Assembly (NCBI GenBank): GCA_046318595.1 | Contig: JBKCTV010000012.1 | Coordinates: 1-39,172 of the forward strand | From: DAITMV01 sp046318595 | GTDB taxonomy: Bacteria; Pseudomonadota; Gammaproteobacteria; Burkholderiales; Burkholderiaceae_B | Direction: 5' to 3' | DNA length: 39,172 bases | Shown here: positions 32,395 to 39,172 of the stretch, one piece after another | Numbering within the stretch: the first letter of the stretch is position 1 | Layout of the letters: each line of letters begins with the position of its first letter | The notes under the pieces: model-generated | What the model was told of the DNA's origin: nothing | The model's database searches: none | The model's input: only the letters and a program-made list of their open reading frames with translations | Made by a program: the position numbers and the translations under genes

Positions 32395-32663
32395 ACAGAA
32401 TGGTGCAATGTATCAAGCTCGGCACGGAAGCCGAAGGCCTCGACTTTCCGCCGGTGCCGGGCGAGCTCGGCAAGAAAATCTGGCAGCAGGTGTCCAAGCA
32501 GGCCTGGGCCGATTGGATGAAACATCAAACCATGCTGGTCAACGAAAACCGGCTCAATCTAGCCGACAGCCGCGCCCGTAAGTACCTCATGGATCAGATG
32601 GACAAGCATTTTTTCGGCGAAGGTGCGGATGCGGCGGCCGGGTATGTAGCGCCAGACAGATAA
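32391..32663 (+). CDS. yggX: Fe(II)-trafficking / oxidative damage protection protein YggX
   Basis: A 90-residue protein (E. coli 91) linked to protection of Fe-S clusters from oxidation. The family pattern is clear: 'VQCIKLGTEAEGLDFPP', 'GELGKKIWQQVSKQAW', 'MLVNENRLNLAD', and 'FFGEG'. The ATG overlaps the folA stop by 4 nt; a second ATG at 32400 is possible. It ends 5 bp from the stop of the convergent SDR gene. Confidence 0.95.
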   Translation: MNRMVQCIKLGTEAEGLDFPPVPGELGKKIWQQVSKQAWADWMKHQTMLVNENRLNLADSRARKYLMDQMDKHFFGEGADAAAGYVAPDR

Positions 32664-32668
32664 CCGCC

Positions 32669-33445
32669 TTAGACGGCCCGGGTGCGCAACAAACGGCGCG
32701 TGAGGCGCAAAGACAAGGCGTAAGGCAGACAGCGCAAAACTTTGAGCACGAGGGTTAATTTTTTGGGGAAGTGAATTTCGAAACGGCGCGTCAGCAAACC
32801 ATCCGCGATGCGCCTGGCAGCCAGCTCGGGTTCGAGCATCAGCGGCATGGCAAAGTCGTTCTTGTCGGTCAGCGCCGTGCGCACGAACCCTGGGCTGATG
32901 AGTTTGATGTCCAAGGTACCGTGGCACTCCGCGTGTAGGCTTTCAGCGAGGTTGACGATCGCAGCCTTGGTGGCACTATACGGTTGGCCACCAGGCAGAC
33001 CAAAATAGCCGGCAACGCTGCCACATAAGGCAAGCTGGGATTGTTTGCTTTCCTGCGCCTTGAGAATCGGCAGTGCGGCGCTGACGAGGTTGAATGCGCC
33101 CATCAGATTGACCTCGACGATGCTTTTGGTCACGGCGACGTCAATCAAATCTAGTTTCATCGGCGCGTAGGCGGCGGCCAGAAAGACGATACGATTGATC
33201 CGACCACACGCGGCGTGGATCGCCTGGGCGGTGCGCACGACCGTTTCGGCGTCAGTGACGTCGAGTGCAAACACCTTGTGCCGCTCGCCAAGCTCGGCCT
33301 TGAGCTGGTCGAGTTCGTCTTGGCGCCGCGCCGACAGCACCACCATCGCCCCGCGCGCCGCGAGTTCCCGCGCCAAGGCCGCGCCGATGCCGCTGCTGGC
33401 GCCGACGATCCAAACGACCTCTTTCTCGTAACCGCCCTTACTCAT
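32669..33445 (-). CDS. Short-chain dehydrogenase/reductase, last gene of the lipid operon
   Basis: A 258-residue classical SDR with NAD(P)-binding 'GASSGIGAALAREL', catalytic Ser in 'CGSVAGYFG', and Y-X3-K in 'YSATKAA'. The C-terminus is basic and hydrophobic ('LRCLPYALSLRLTRRLLR'), suggesting membrane association. The ATG at 33445 overlaps the DUF3833 stop by 8 nt. In this context a lipid oxidation or reduction role is likely; the substrate is unknown. Confidence 0.88.
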   Translation of the reverse strand: MSKGGYEKEVVWIVGASSGIGAALARELAARGAMVVLSARRQDELDQLKAELGERHKVFALDVTDAETVVRTAQAIHAACGRINRIVFLAAAYAPMKLDLIDVAVTKSIVEVNLMGAFNLVSAALPILKAQESKQSQLALCGSVAGYFGLPGGQPYSATKAAIVNLAESLHAECHGTLDIKLISPGFVRTALTDKNDFAMPLMLEPELAARRIADGLLTRRFEIHFPKKLTLVLKVLRCLPYALSLRLTRRLLRTRAV

Positions 33446-33980
33446 TGGGTTTTTGCCTCTGCATAAAAATCGTGAGCTCGGCAACCGTGATGCCGAATTT
33501 TTTCAGATAAGAACGGTTGATGAGAACGCCATCGTTCATGGCCCACATCCAGTCGTCGAAGCGAAGGCGATAGGTCCTACCATCGACCGGCAGGTCCATG
33601 ACGTAATTCCAGCGAACCGCACTGCCTTCGGCCTGGCCCGTGGCTTTGTCTAGGATATCGGCAGCAGTGCCCTCGTAGCGACCATCAGCCAGTTTTTTGA
33701 TGGTCCAGACGCGCTGCTGGCGCTCGCCGTCGTAGTATTCGAACCGCTCGGTCAAGGTGCCGATATCCCCCCGCCACTCTCCCACCATCGTGACGTCGAA
33801 GCGGCGCACGACGCGTCCGCGCCAATCCTGCACGATGCCCCAGGCTTTGATTGGACCGTTGAAATACGCCTGAATGTCGGCCTGCGGACGCGTGCCCTCG
33901 TAGTGCTTGAGCTGATTTCCTGCGCAGCCACTAAACATGCTGAGAACTCCTATGGTTGCTACGATTTTGAGAATTTTCAT
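33438..33980 (-). CDS. DUF3833 lipoprotein
   Basis: A 180-residue lipoprotein with lipobox FSGC (lipidated C19) and Ala at +2, predicting outer-membrane location. The DUF3833 pattern includes 'FNGPIKAWGIVQDWRGRVVRRF' in part ('GPIKAWGIVQDWRGRVV') and 'GEWRGDIGTLTERF'. Function unknown. It starts 50 nt inside the MFS gene and ends 8 nt inside the SDR gene. Confidence 0.88.
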   Translation of the reverse strand: MKILKIVATIGVLSMFSGCAGNQLKHYEGTRPQADIQAYFNGPIKAWGIVQDWRGRVVRRFDVTMVGEWRGDIGTLTERFEYYDGERQQRVWTIKKLADGRYEGTAADILDKATGQAEGSAVRWNYVMDLPVDGRTYRLRFDDWMWAMNDGVLINRSYLKKFGITVAELTIFMQRQKPNE

Positions 33981-35256
33981 GATGTCTTTCTGGTCTGGAT
34001 CGAATAAAAAAGCTGTACAGCAAACCTGCCGCCATCAGTTTGAGAGCACAAGGAATCAGCGCATAAGCAACTGACAGCGTCGTGAGCGCGGCCCTGGAAT
34101 TGACCGCTTGCGTTTCGAAGCCCACGGCATCGAGCAGCGGTAAAGCGATAACCGAGGCAAGCGCCAGGCTGGCCTTGGCGATAAAAGCGAGAAACGCGTA
34201 ATACGTTCCCGCACGGGCACCATGGCCGCGCGCATGAATCTCATCGGCCAGAATAGAAGGCGGCAAGGTCAGGTCTGCACCCAAGCTCAGGCCGGAAACA
34301 ATACAAACGATCGCGTAGGGCCATACGTCGCCAGCGCTTAGGAAAAAAGCGCTGCTGAAGGCGGCAATCGCGAGCAGGTTCGCCAGCGCCCACGCTTTGG
34401 GTTTGCCGAGCCGCGCGCTCAGGCTTTTCCAAAGCGGCATCGCAACGGCACCGGAAAGAAAATAAAACAGCAGGAACAAGCCCGTGAGGTGCTCAGCGCC
34501 GAGCAGATCGCGCACATAAAATATGACCAGAACCGCCGGAACACTGGCGGCGAGCATACTCAGGCCATACACCGCGAACAGCCGCCTGCTGTCCCGTGAC
34601 AACCCGCGCAGCACGGATAAAGGCGAGGCAATCCGCATTTGCCTCGTCGTACCTGTTGCGCGCAAACCCGACGCAATCCTGGAAAACCCAAGGAAACCAA
34701 GCAACATCAAAAAAGCGAGGACCGCGCCATACCACAGGTAAACGTTCTCGGAGGCCACCATACTGGACAGCGCCGCCGGCATGACAACGGCGATAAGCAG
34801 GCCGATCAGCCCGAAGGCCTCACGCGCCCCGGCAATCCTCGTCTGGGCATACGGGTCGGTCGTCCACAACATGGCCTGCGCTCCCAGCACGATCGTCAAA
34901 ATACTGTAAGCACTGACGGCGGTCAGCATGCACAGCGTGAACCAAATAGCAGGAGCAAACAGCATGCCATTGAAGAGCCCGAAAACCGCCAGACACAAAC
35001 CAACACCCGCCAAGGCGACGAGTGTCAGAAACCGCCCCCCTAGCCGGTCGGTCAACCAGCCGATCAACGGGTCTTGCACCGCGTCGAACAAACGGATCGC
35101 CAGCAGCAAGCCACCGAGCAAGGTCAGCGACAAACCGTGGTGCGTGGCATAAAAATCGGGGGCCAAAACGTAGAGTGGAAAGCCTGCGAACGCCACCGGC
35201 AAGGCAATCAATCCGTATCGGAACAAGAACTTCCCGGTAACCGGAAGCGCGCTCAT
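33931..35256 (-). CDS. GPH-family MFS transporter (sugar:cation symporter-like)
   Basis: A 441-residue 12-helix carrier of the glycoside-pentoside-hexuronide/MFS_2 group, with 'FDAVQDPLIGWLTDRLGGRF' after helix 2. The usual sugar substrates do not fit a lipid operon; MFS_2 members in other systems carry lipids, so a lipid role is possible but unproved. The ATG at 35256 overlaps the upstream stop by 1 nt (TGATG). The last 17 or so residues are rich in His, Asn and Ser and are encoded by the same DNA as the DUF3833 signal peptide. Confidence 0.87.
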   Translation of the reverse strand: MSALPVTGKFLFRYGLIALPVAFAGFPLYVLAPDFYATHHGLSLTLLGGLLLAIRLFDAVQDPLIGWLTDRLGGRFLTLVALAGVGLCLAVFGLFNGMLFAPAIWFTLCMLTAVSAYSILTIVLGAQAMLWTTDPYAQTRIAGAREAFGLIGLLIAVVMPAALSSMVASENVYLWYGAVLAFLMLLGFLGFSRIASGLRATGTTRQMRIASPLSVLRGLSRDSRRLFAVYGLSMLAASVPAVLVIFYVRDLLGAEHLTGLFLLFYFLSGAVAMPLWKSLSARLGKPKAWALANLLAIAAFSSAFFLSAGDVWPYAIVCIVSGLSLGADLTLPPSILADEIHARGHGARAGTYYAFLAFIAKASLALASVIALPLLDAVGFETQAVNSRAALTTLSVAYALIPCALKLMAAGLLYSFFIRSRPERHHENSQNRSNHRSSQHV

Positions 35257-35774
35257 CAAAGCCCCAGCAAGGCGCTGCGCAACTTCGGCTCGGAGGTCTT
35301 CTCACTCAGCCATATACCGAAAAACCACCGGCCGAAATCATCGTCTTTAATGACACCGAGCAATTGGGTACCGTTGTAAAAGGCGGTTTGCTTGCCAGGA
35401 AGATAAACCGCCGACAACACCATGCCGTCCTTGACGTCGGGGAAAATTGCTTTCATTTGCTTATTCCAAACAGCGAGCCTGCGCTCGTCGTCGAACCCTT
35501 GATCGCGCATTTCCTGAACGGAGCGGTCGGCGATGTCTTTGCCCTTAAGTGTCCGATAATATTTGATCGAAAGCCCGCTAGGCGCGGTGATGTCCCATTT
35601 GCCTTTGGGGGCGTAGAGGGTTACTTCGTATATATCCAAAAAGGCATAGGTCAGCACACCACGGCCAACGACCATAGCACCCGGCACCGCAGCGAAGATC
35701 GCTTCAGCGGCGACAGCGCCCGGCATGCAGAAAAACCAGGCGCTCAAGAAAACAAGGCGTGCGTTATGCCGCAT
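35256..35774 (-). CDS. Chalcone-isomerase-like periplasmic protein
   Basis: A 172-residue protein with signal peptide ('LVFLSAWFFCMPGAVAA') and the bacterial chalcone isomerase-like fold pattern 'GRGVLTYAFLDIYEVTLYAP', 'YYRTLKGKDIADRSVQEM' and 'YLPGKQTAFYNG'. In plants, non-catalytic relatives of this fold bind fatty acids, which agrees with this operon. I chose the ATG at 35774, giving an 11-nt overlap with the methyltransferase gene; the longer frame adds 17 unrelated residues. Confidence 0.82.
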   Translation of the reverse strand: MRHNARLVFLSAWFFCMPGAVAAEAIFAAVPGAMVVGRGVLTYAFLDIYEVTLYAPKGKWDITAPSGLSIKYYRTLKGKDIADRSVQEMRDQGFDDERRLAVWNKQMKAIFPDVKDGMVLSAVYLPGKQTAFYNGTQLLGVIKDDDFGRWFFGIWLSEKTSEPKLRSALLGL

Positions 35775-36924
35775 GCCGCAGCTCCCATTGCATGACATCG
35801 GTACGGCCGTGCTCGAAGGCGGCAATACAACACGTCAGATAAAAGCGCCACATCCGAATGAACTTCTCGTCAAACCCCATCGCTTTGACCTCGCTGACCT
35901 TATTGTCGAAATTTCTGAGCCAATGCAGCAGCGTCAGCGCATAGTCCCGCCCGAAGGCGAATTCATTCGTTACCCGCAGTCCGGCTTTGGCACCCTCTTC
36001 GCGAAACCGCGATGGCGATGGCAACATGCCTCCTGGAAAAATGAACGTGCGAATCGCATCCCCTCCCCGGCGGTAGCGCTCGAAAAACGAGTCGGCGATC
36101 GTGATGGTTTGCACAATCGCCTTGCCGCCTTCAGCCAGGAGAGACTTTACTTTCGAAAAATAAACGGGCCAGAATTTTTCGCCGACGGCTTCGAACATCT
36201 CGATCGAAACGATCTGGTCATAACGACCTTTCTGCTCACGGTAATCCTCCAGTGCAATCACCGCACCCTGGCCAACCCGGTTGGTCGCGAACGCATGCTG
36301 GGCCTTGGAAATGGTCAGCCCCTTAATGCCGTAATCACCCCTCTGCAAAGCACGCTCGGCAAAACCGCCCCAGCCGCAGCCAATCTCCAGAATGCTTCCC
36401 GAAGGGTTGAGGCGATCGATCAGGGTATCGTACTTGCGGATCTGCGCATCTCGAAGAGTCTCGTTTTCATGGCCGAAAACCGCCGATGAATAGGTCATTG
36501 TCTCATCGAGCCACAAAGCATAAAAGTCGTTACCCAGGTCGTAGTGCGCATGAATATTTTTTTTACTGCCCTGCAGGGTGTTGCGCCTGAGCAGGTAGGC
36601 CATACTTGCGGCGAGCCGACCGAAGACATTGCCGTGAATATAAGCGGCGAGCGCCGATTGGTTCTGAAAACCGAACAAGAACAGCTGCGTCGGATCGCAA
36701 GAGTCCCACCACCCGTCACGGTAGGATTGCGCCAGCGCAATATCCCCATGCCGGATCAGCGCACCGATGACCCGCCAGTCATGGATATCGACCGCTGCCT
36801 GCGCACCGGGTTGACGGCCACGGGCCGTATGTGTCTTGCCATCGGGCGTCGTGACCGTGACCGATCCATATTCGATATGGTCGAGCGCGGTAAGAAAACG
36901 GCTGGTGCTGTAACGATCAAACAT
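35764..36924 (-). CDS. Cyclopropane-fatty-acyl-phospholipid synthase family methyltransferase
   Basis: A 386-residue SAM-dependent enzyme acting on unsaturated acyl chains of phospholipids. SAM motif I is 'ILEIGCGWGGFAERA', preceded by 'HAHYDLGNDFYALWLDETMT' in part ('HYDLGNDFYALWLD'). The C-terminal half has 'FPGGMLPS' and 'ALTLLHWLRNF'. Classical CFA synthase would give cyclopropane rings. The operon partners suggest instead, or in addition, a methylated unsaturated product as made by UfaM-type enzymes; sequence alone does not decide. It is 22 nt after the DUF1365 gene. Confidence 0.92.
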   Translation of the reverse strand: MFDRYSTSRFLTALDHIEYGSVTVTTPDGKTHTARGRQPGAQAAVDIHDWRVIGALIRHGDIALAQSYRDGWWDSCDPTQLFLFGFQNQSALAAYIHGNVFGRLAASMAYLLRRNTLQGSKKNIHAHYDLGNDFYALWLDETMTYSSAVFGHENETLRDAQIRKYDTLIDRLNPSGSILEIGCGWGGFAERALQRGDYGIKGLTISKAQHAFATNRVGQGAVIALEDYREQKGRYDQIVSIEMFEAVGEKFWPVYFSKVKSLLAEGGKAIVQTITIADSFFERYRRGGDAIRTFIFPGGMLPSPSRFREEGAKAGLRVTNEFAFGRDYALTLLHWLRNFDNKVSEVKAMGFDEKFIRMWRFYLTCCIAAFEHGRTDVMQWELRHAA

Positions 36925-36946
36925 GTTTTAACCTCATTAAACCTTT

Positions 36947-37726
36947 TTACAGGCGGCTTTGTGTTGCTTTAGACTTTTCGAGCTTTCTGGTGGCGCTCAC
37001 GCGTTGCGGCAGCTGGGCTGGTTTGGCAATATACCGAACGCCCTTGGACACCAGCTTGAGCGCCTGCCAATGAATCAGCGCAAGCGCCTTGAGGCTCACC
37101 AGCGGATGCCGCCAGAAAGCGCGCCGCAGGCTTTGTGCGGTCAACGGCGCGAAGCTTCCGACGAGCGAGGTGACAAGCTGCTTTTTCCGGCGTGCGTCGT
37201 AATAGTCTATCCAGATGCCGAGTGTATCGGCTTGCAAGTCGAACCGAAAACTGTAATCGCCGTTTTTCTCCAGAAAGGGCGACACATGAAAAACCTTTTT
37301 TGCCGTCAGCCAGCGGTTGGCGGCAACTGGTGCGTGGTCCGGATGAGCGCACAGGTAAGCATGCTGCTGCCCGAAGGTGTTGTGGACCTCGCACAGCACG
37401 GCGCGCAAAACATTGGTGGCATCGAGGCACAAGTAAAAACTGACCGGATTGAACACATGCCCCAGAACACGCGGCATGGTGATCAAGACAATATGCTGTG
37501 TTGTCTCGTTCAGCCCATAATCGGTCAATATATTTCGGACCCAGAGGGACGGGTCGCTGCCGTCGCGTTGGCCCACATCTTTCGCATGAAAGCCGGCAAG
37601 CCGCCCCGGGACTGGCGCCGCAGGCAACGGCAGGGCGAGATAATAAACGCCGTAGCGAAACGCGTTCCGCTTCGGGAAGAACCGGTGGTGCATCACCGTG
37701 GCGGTGTAGAGTTGCGGTGCAATCAC
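36947..37726 (-). CDS. DUF1365 protein
   Basis: A 259-residue protein with the DUF1365 pattern: 'HHRFFPKRNAFRYGVYYLAL' near the N-terminus, 'PRVLGHVFNPVSFYLC', and 'EVHNTFGQQHAYL'. The family is found beside FAD oxidoreductases and CFA-like methyltransferases; its chemistry is not clear to me. The start is a GTG overlapping the upstream stop (GTGA), with a TTG one codon earlier as alternative. No signal peptide is seen; the C-terminus is strongly basic. Confidence 0.88.
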   Translation of the reverse strand: MIAPQLYTATVMHHRFFPKRNAFRYGVYYLALPLPAAPVPGRLAGFHAKDVGQRDGSDPSLWVRNILTDYGLNETTQHIVLITMPRVLGHVFNPVSFYLCLDATNVLRAVLCEVHNTFGQQHAYLCAHPDHAPVAANRWLTAKKVFHVSPFLEKNGDYSFRFDLQADTLGIWIDYYDARRKKQLVTSLVGSFAPLTAQSLRRAFWRHPLVSLKALALIHWQALKLVSKGVRYIAKPAQLPQRVSATRKLEKSKATQSRL

Positions 37727-38990
37727 CAAGGCCGGTCGACCCCCATAAGCCGCACCATGTCAAGAGCGCTGCGCAGGCCGTCTTCATGAAAACCATAACG
37801 CTGGTAAGCGCCGCAAAACCACAGGCGGTCGGCGCCCTGAATCCGCTCAACCCCCGCTTGCGCTTCGATCGCCGCAGCATCGAAAACCGGATGCTCGAAC
37901 GTGTAATCGTCATAGATGAGCCGGGGATCTGGTTCGCGGCCGGGGTTGAGCGTCACGAGCACAGGCCGATCGGTCGCCAGGAACTGGAGATTGTTCATCC
38001 AATAGCTCAAGGAAACGCTCGCATCGCCGTTCGCCTCGCTGTTACTCAGGTAAACCCAGCTTGCCCAAGCCTGGGAGCGCTTCGGCATGAAACTCGTATC
38101 CCCGTGCAAAACAGCGCGGTTGGTCTGATAGCGAAAGGTAGAAAGAACACGGCGCTCAGCATGGCTCGGCTCGGCAATCATCGCCAGCGCCTGATCGGCA
38201 TGGCAGGCAAACACCACGTCGTCGTAAACCGACCGCTCGCCGTGAACGTCCTCGACCGTCACCCCCGTTTCGTGCCGCGCTATGCTCGCGACACCACGGC
38301 TCAAATGGATGCGCGTTTTGAATGGCTCCGTCAAACGGCGAACATACTCGCGGCTGCCACCGCGCACGGTGTACCACTGCGGATGATCGCTGATTGTCAA
38401 CAAGCCGTGATTGTCGAAAAACTGAATGAAGCTGCGCGCTGGAAAGCGCAGCATCTCGGCCAGCGGCGTGCTCCAGATCGCAGCCCCCATTGGCAGCAGG
38501 AAATATTGGCGGAACCAGGGCCGAATTTTTAACGCATCAAGGCATTCACCGAGGGTGAACGAGGGCACCTTGGAAAGATAAGACTTGGCTTGCGCGTTGA
38601 ACTTTAGAATGTCGGCGAGCATGCCCCAAAAAGCCGGCCGAAAAAGATTGCGCCTCTGGGCAAACAGGCTGGTTGGCGTTTGTGTGCCGTATTCGAGCCA
38701 CCCGTCATCGATGCTCGCGCCGAACGACATATTGCTTTCGTCGACAGGGACCTGCAAGTATTCGAACAGACGGGTCAGTAACGGATAATTACGTTTATTG
38801 AAAACGATGAACCCGGTATCAACCGGGATGAGGTCGTCGTTGACCTTGGCCTCTACCGTGCGACTGTGGCCGCCAATGTAATCGTTTTTTTCGTAAACGG
38901 TGATGTCATGATGCGGATGCAAAAGAGAGGCTGCTGCCAGGCCAGAGATACCAGTGCCGATAACCGCAATTTTTTTAATTTTTTTTCCAT
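37723..38990 (-). CDS. FAD/NAD(P)-dependent oxidoreductase (amine-oxidase-like), apparent 1-nt frameshift at the N-terminus
   Basis: A Rossmann flavoprotein of the amine oxidase/desaturase type, about 420 residues, and first gene of the lipid operon. The dinucleotide motif 'IAVIGTGISGLAAAS' is followed by 'VYEKNDYIGGHSRTV' and C-terminal 'ADRLWFCGAYQRYGFHEDGL'. The motif's frame has no ATG, GTG or TTG before it. The natural ATG at 38990 reads MEKKLKKL in another frame. One additional A in the A8 run (plus 38979-38986) would give MEKKIKKIAVIGTGISGL, a textbook start. A TTG at 38922 starts only after the FAD motif. Related enzymes in a Rhodobacter cluster take part in methylated-fatty-acid desaturation. 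Confidence is high for the family, lower for an intact gene. Confidence 0.85.
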
Positions 38991-39011
38991 TTTCTCTGTA
39001 GACGTTTTCAT

Positions 39012-39172
39012 TTTACCACCGTAGTGCTTTGCAGACATTCGAAGCGGGTTTTGATAAAACGCACGATCAATCGGTAGGAGTCTGCGCCCGTGCCATCGCC
39101 AAAATATCAATTGCAAGACCACAGGCAGCGAACTCAGCAAAAGTGCGCGAGGAGCGTGCTTACCCGGGATAC
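39012..39172 (-). other. Upstream region of the lipid operon, function unresolved
   Basis: The last 161 bp contain no recognised gene. On the minus strand one frame is open to the window edge and continues past 39011 into the wrong frame of the FAD gene; its product resembles no family. A TAAAAT hexamer just upstream of the first ATG could be a -10 box, but no good -35 is seen. I also saw no clear ECF-type TGATC/TAAGA pair. Confidence 0.3.

Noticed and set aside
37498..38532. 344-codon plus-strand frame opposite the DUF1365 and FAD genes
   Set aside because: Antisense shadow; the minus-strand products have clear family motifs.
39012..39172. C-terminus of an upstream gene, or an N-terminal extension of the FAD gene
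   Set aside because: The open frame has no recognisable protein features and enters the FAD gene in the wrong frame.

Overview
The window looks like a chromosome segment of a betaproteobacterium, with GC content judged by eye at about 58-60 percent. The main lineage clues are a DUF3460-type small gene directly before scpA, a lptF-lptG pair divergent from pepA-holC, and a cysB / sulfite reductase / DUF934 / APS reductase / cysD / cysN / SUMT cluster. Placement below class level would be a guess. Most of the window is well-kept core genome with many 1-17 nt gene overlaps. Two places look foreign or decayed: the AT-rich transglutaminase-like gene at the left edge, and a higA-like antitoxin relic beside tRNA-Met.

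Layout, left to right. (1) A partial transglutaminase-like gene (2-1126). (2) Assimilatory sulfur block: cysB on the minus strand, divergent from a plus-strand operon of siroheme sulfite reductase, DUF934, [4Fe-4S] APS reductase, ATP sulfurylase subunits CysD and CysN, and uroporphyrinogen-III methyltransferase (1170-8216). Together these take sulfate to sulfide through APS and begin siroheme synthesis; a CbiX/SirB-type chelatase lies at 8230-8619 in the lptF-lptG unit. (3) Envelope and DNA repair block: lptF-lptG (LPS export), pepA-holC-small gene-ruvA-ruvB, then tolQ-tolR-tolA-tolB-pal-cpoB (10928-19788). (4) A tRNA-Met with its own promoter and terminator, an antitoxin relic, a His-rich secreted protein, and tRNA-Leu(UAA) leading into metG-DUF3460-scpA (19799-24131). 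(5) A leucine-rich-repeat protein with ten exact 25-residue repeats, an FAH-family hydrolase, queC, tRNA-Gly and tRNA-Cys, a YchJ-like protein, and fabI (24208-28733). (6) A secreted small protein, then an ABC exporter-thyA-folA-yggX chain (28767-32663).

(7) The right end (32669-38990) is a minus-strand operon of seven genes: FAD-dependent oxidoreductase, DUF1365, CFA-synthase-like methyltransferase, chalcone-isomerase-like protein, GPH-family MFS transporter, DUF3833 lipoprotein and SDR. Six of the seven are joined by overlapping or nearly overlapping reading frames. Its content resembles the sigma-E/ChrR-controlled, singlet-oxygen-responsive cluster of Rhodobacter sphaeroides, which has been linked to methylated and furan fatty acid synthesis. 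It is the best candidate here for an under-described system. The first gene of this operon has its conserved N-terminus out of frame with every upstream ATG, at an A8/A7 homopolymer pair. That means a sequencing error, a disabling indel, or slippage-dependent expression.

No CRISPR array, rRNA, complete insertion sequence, integrase or replication origin was seen.
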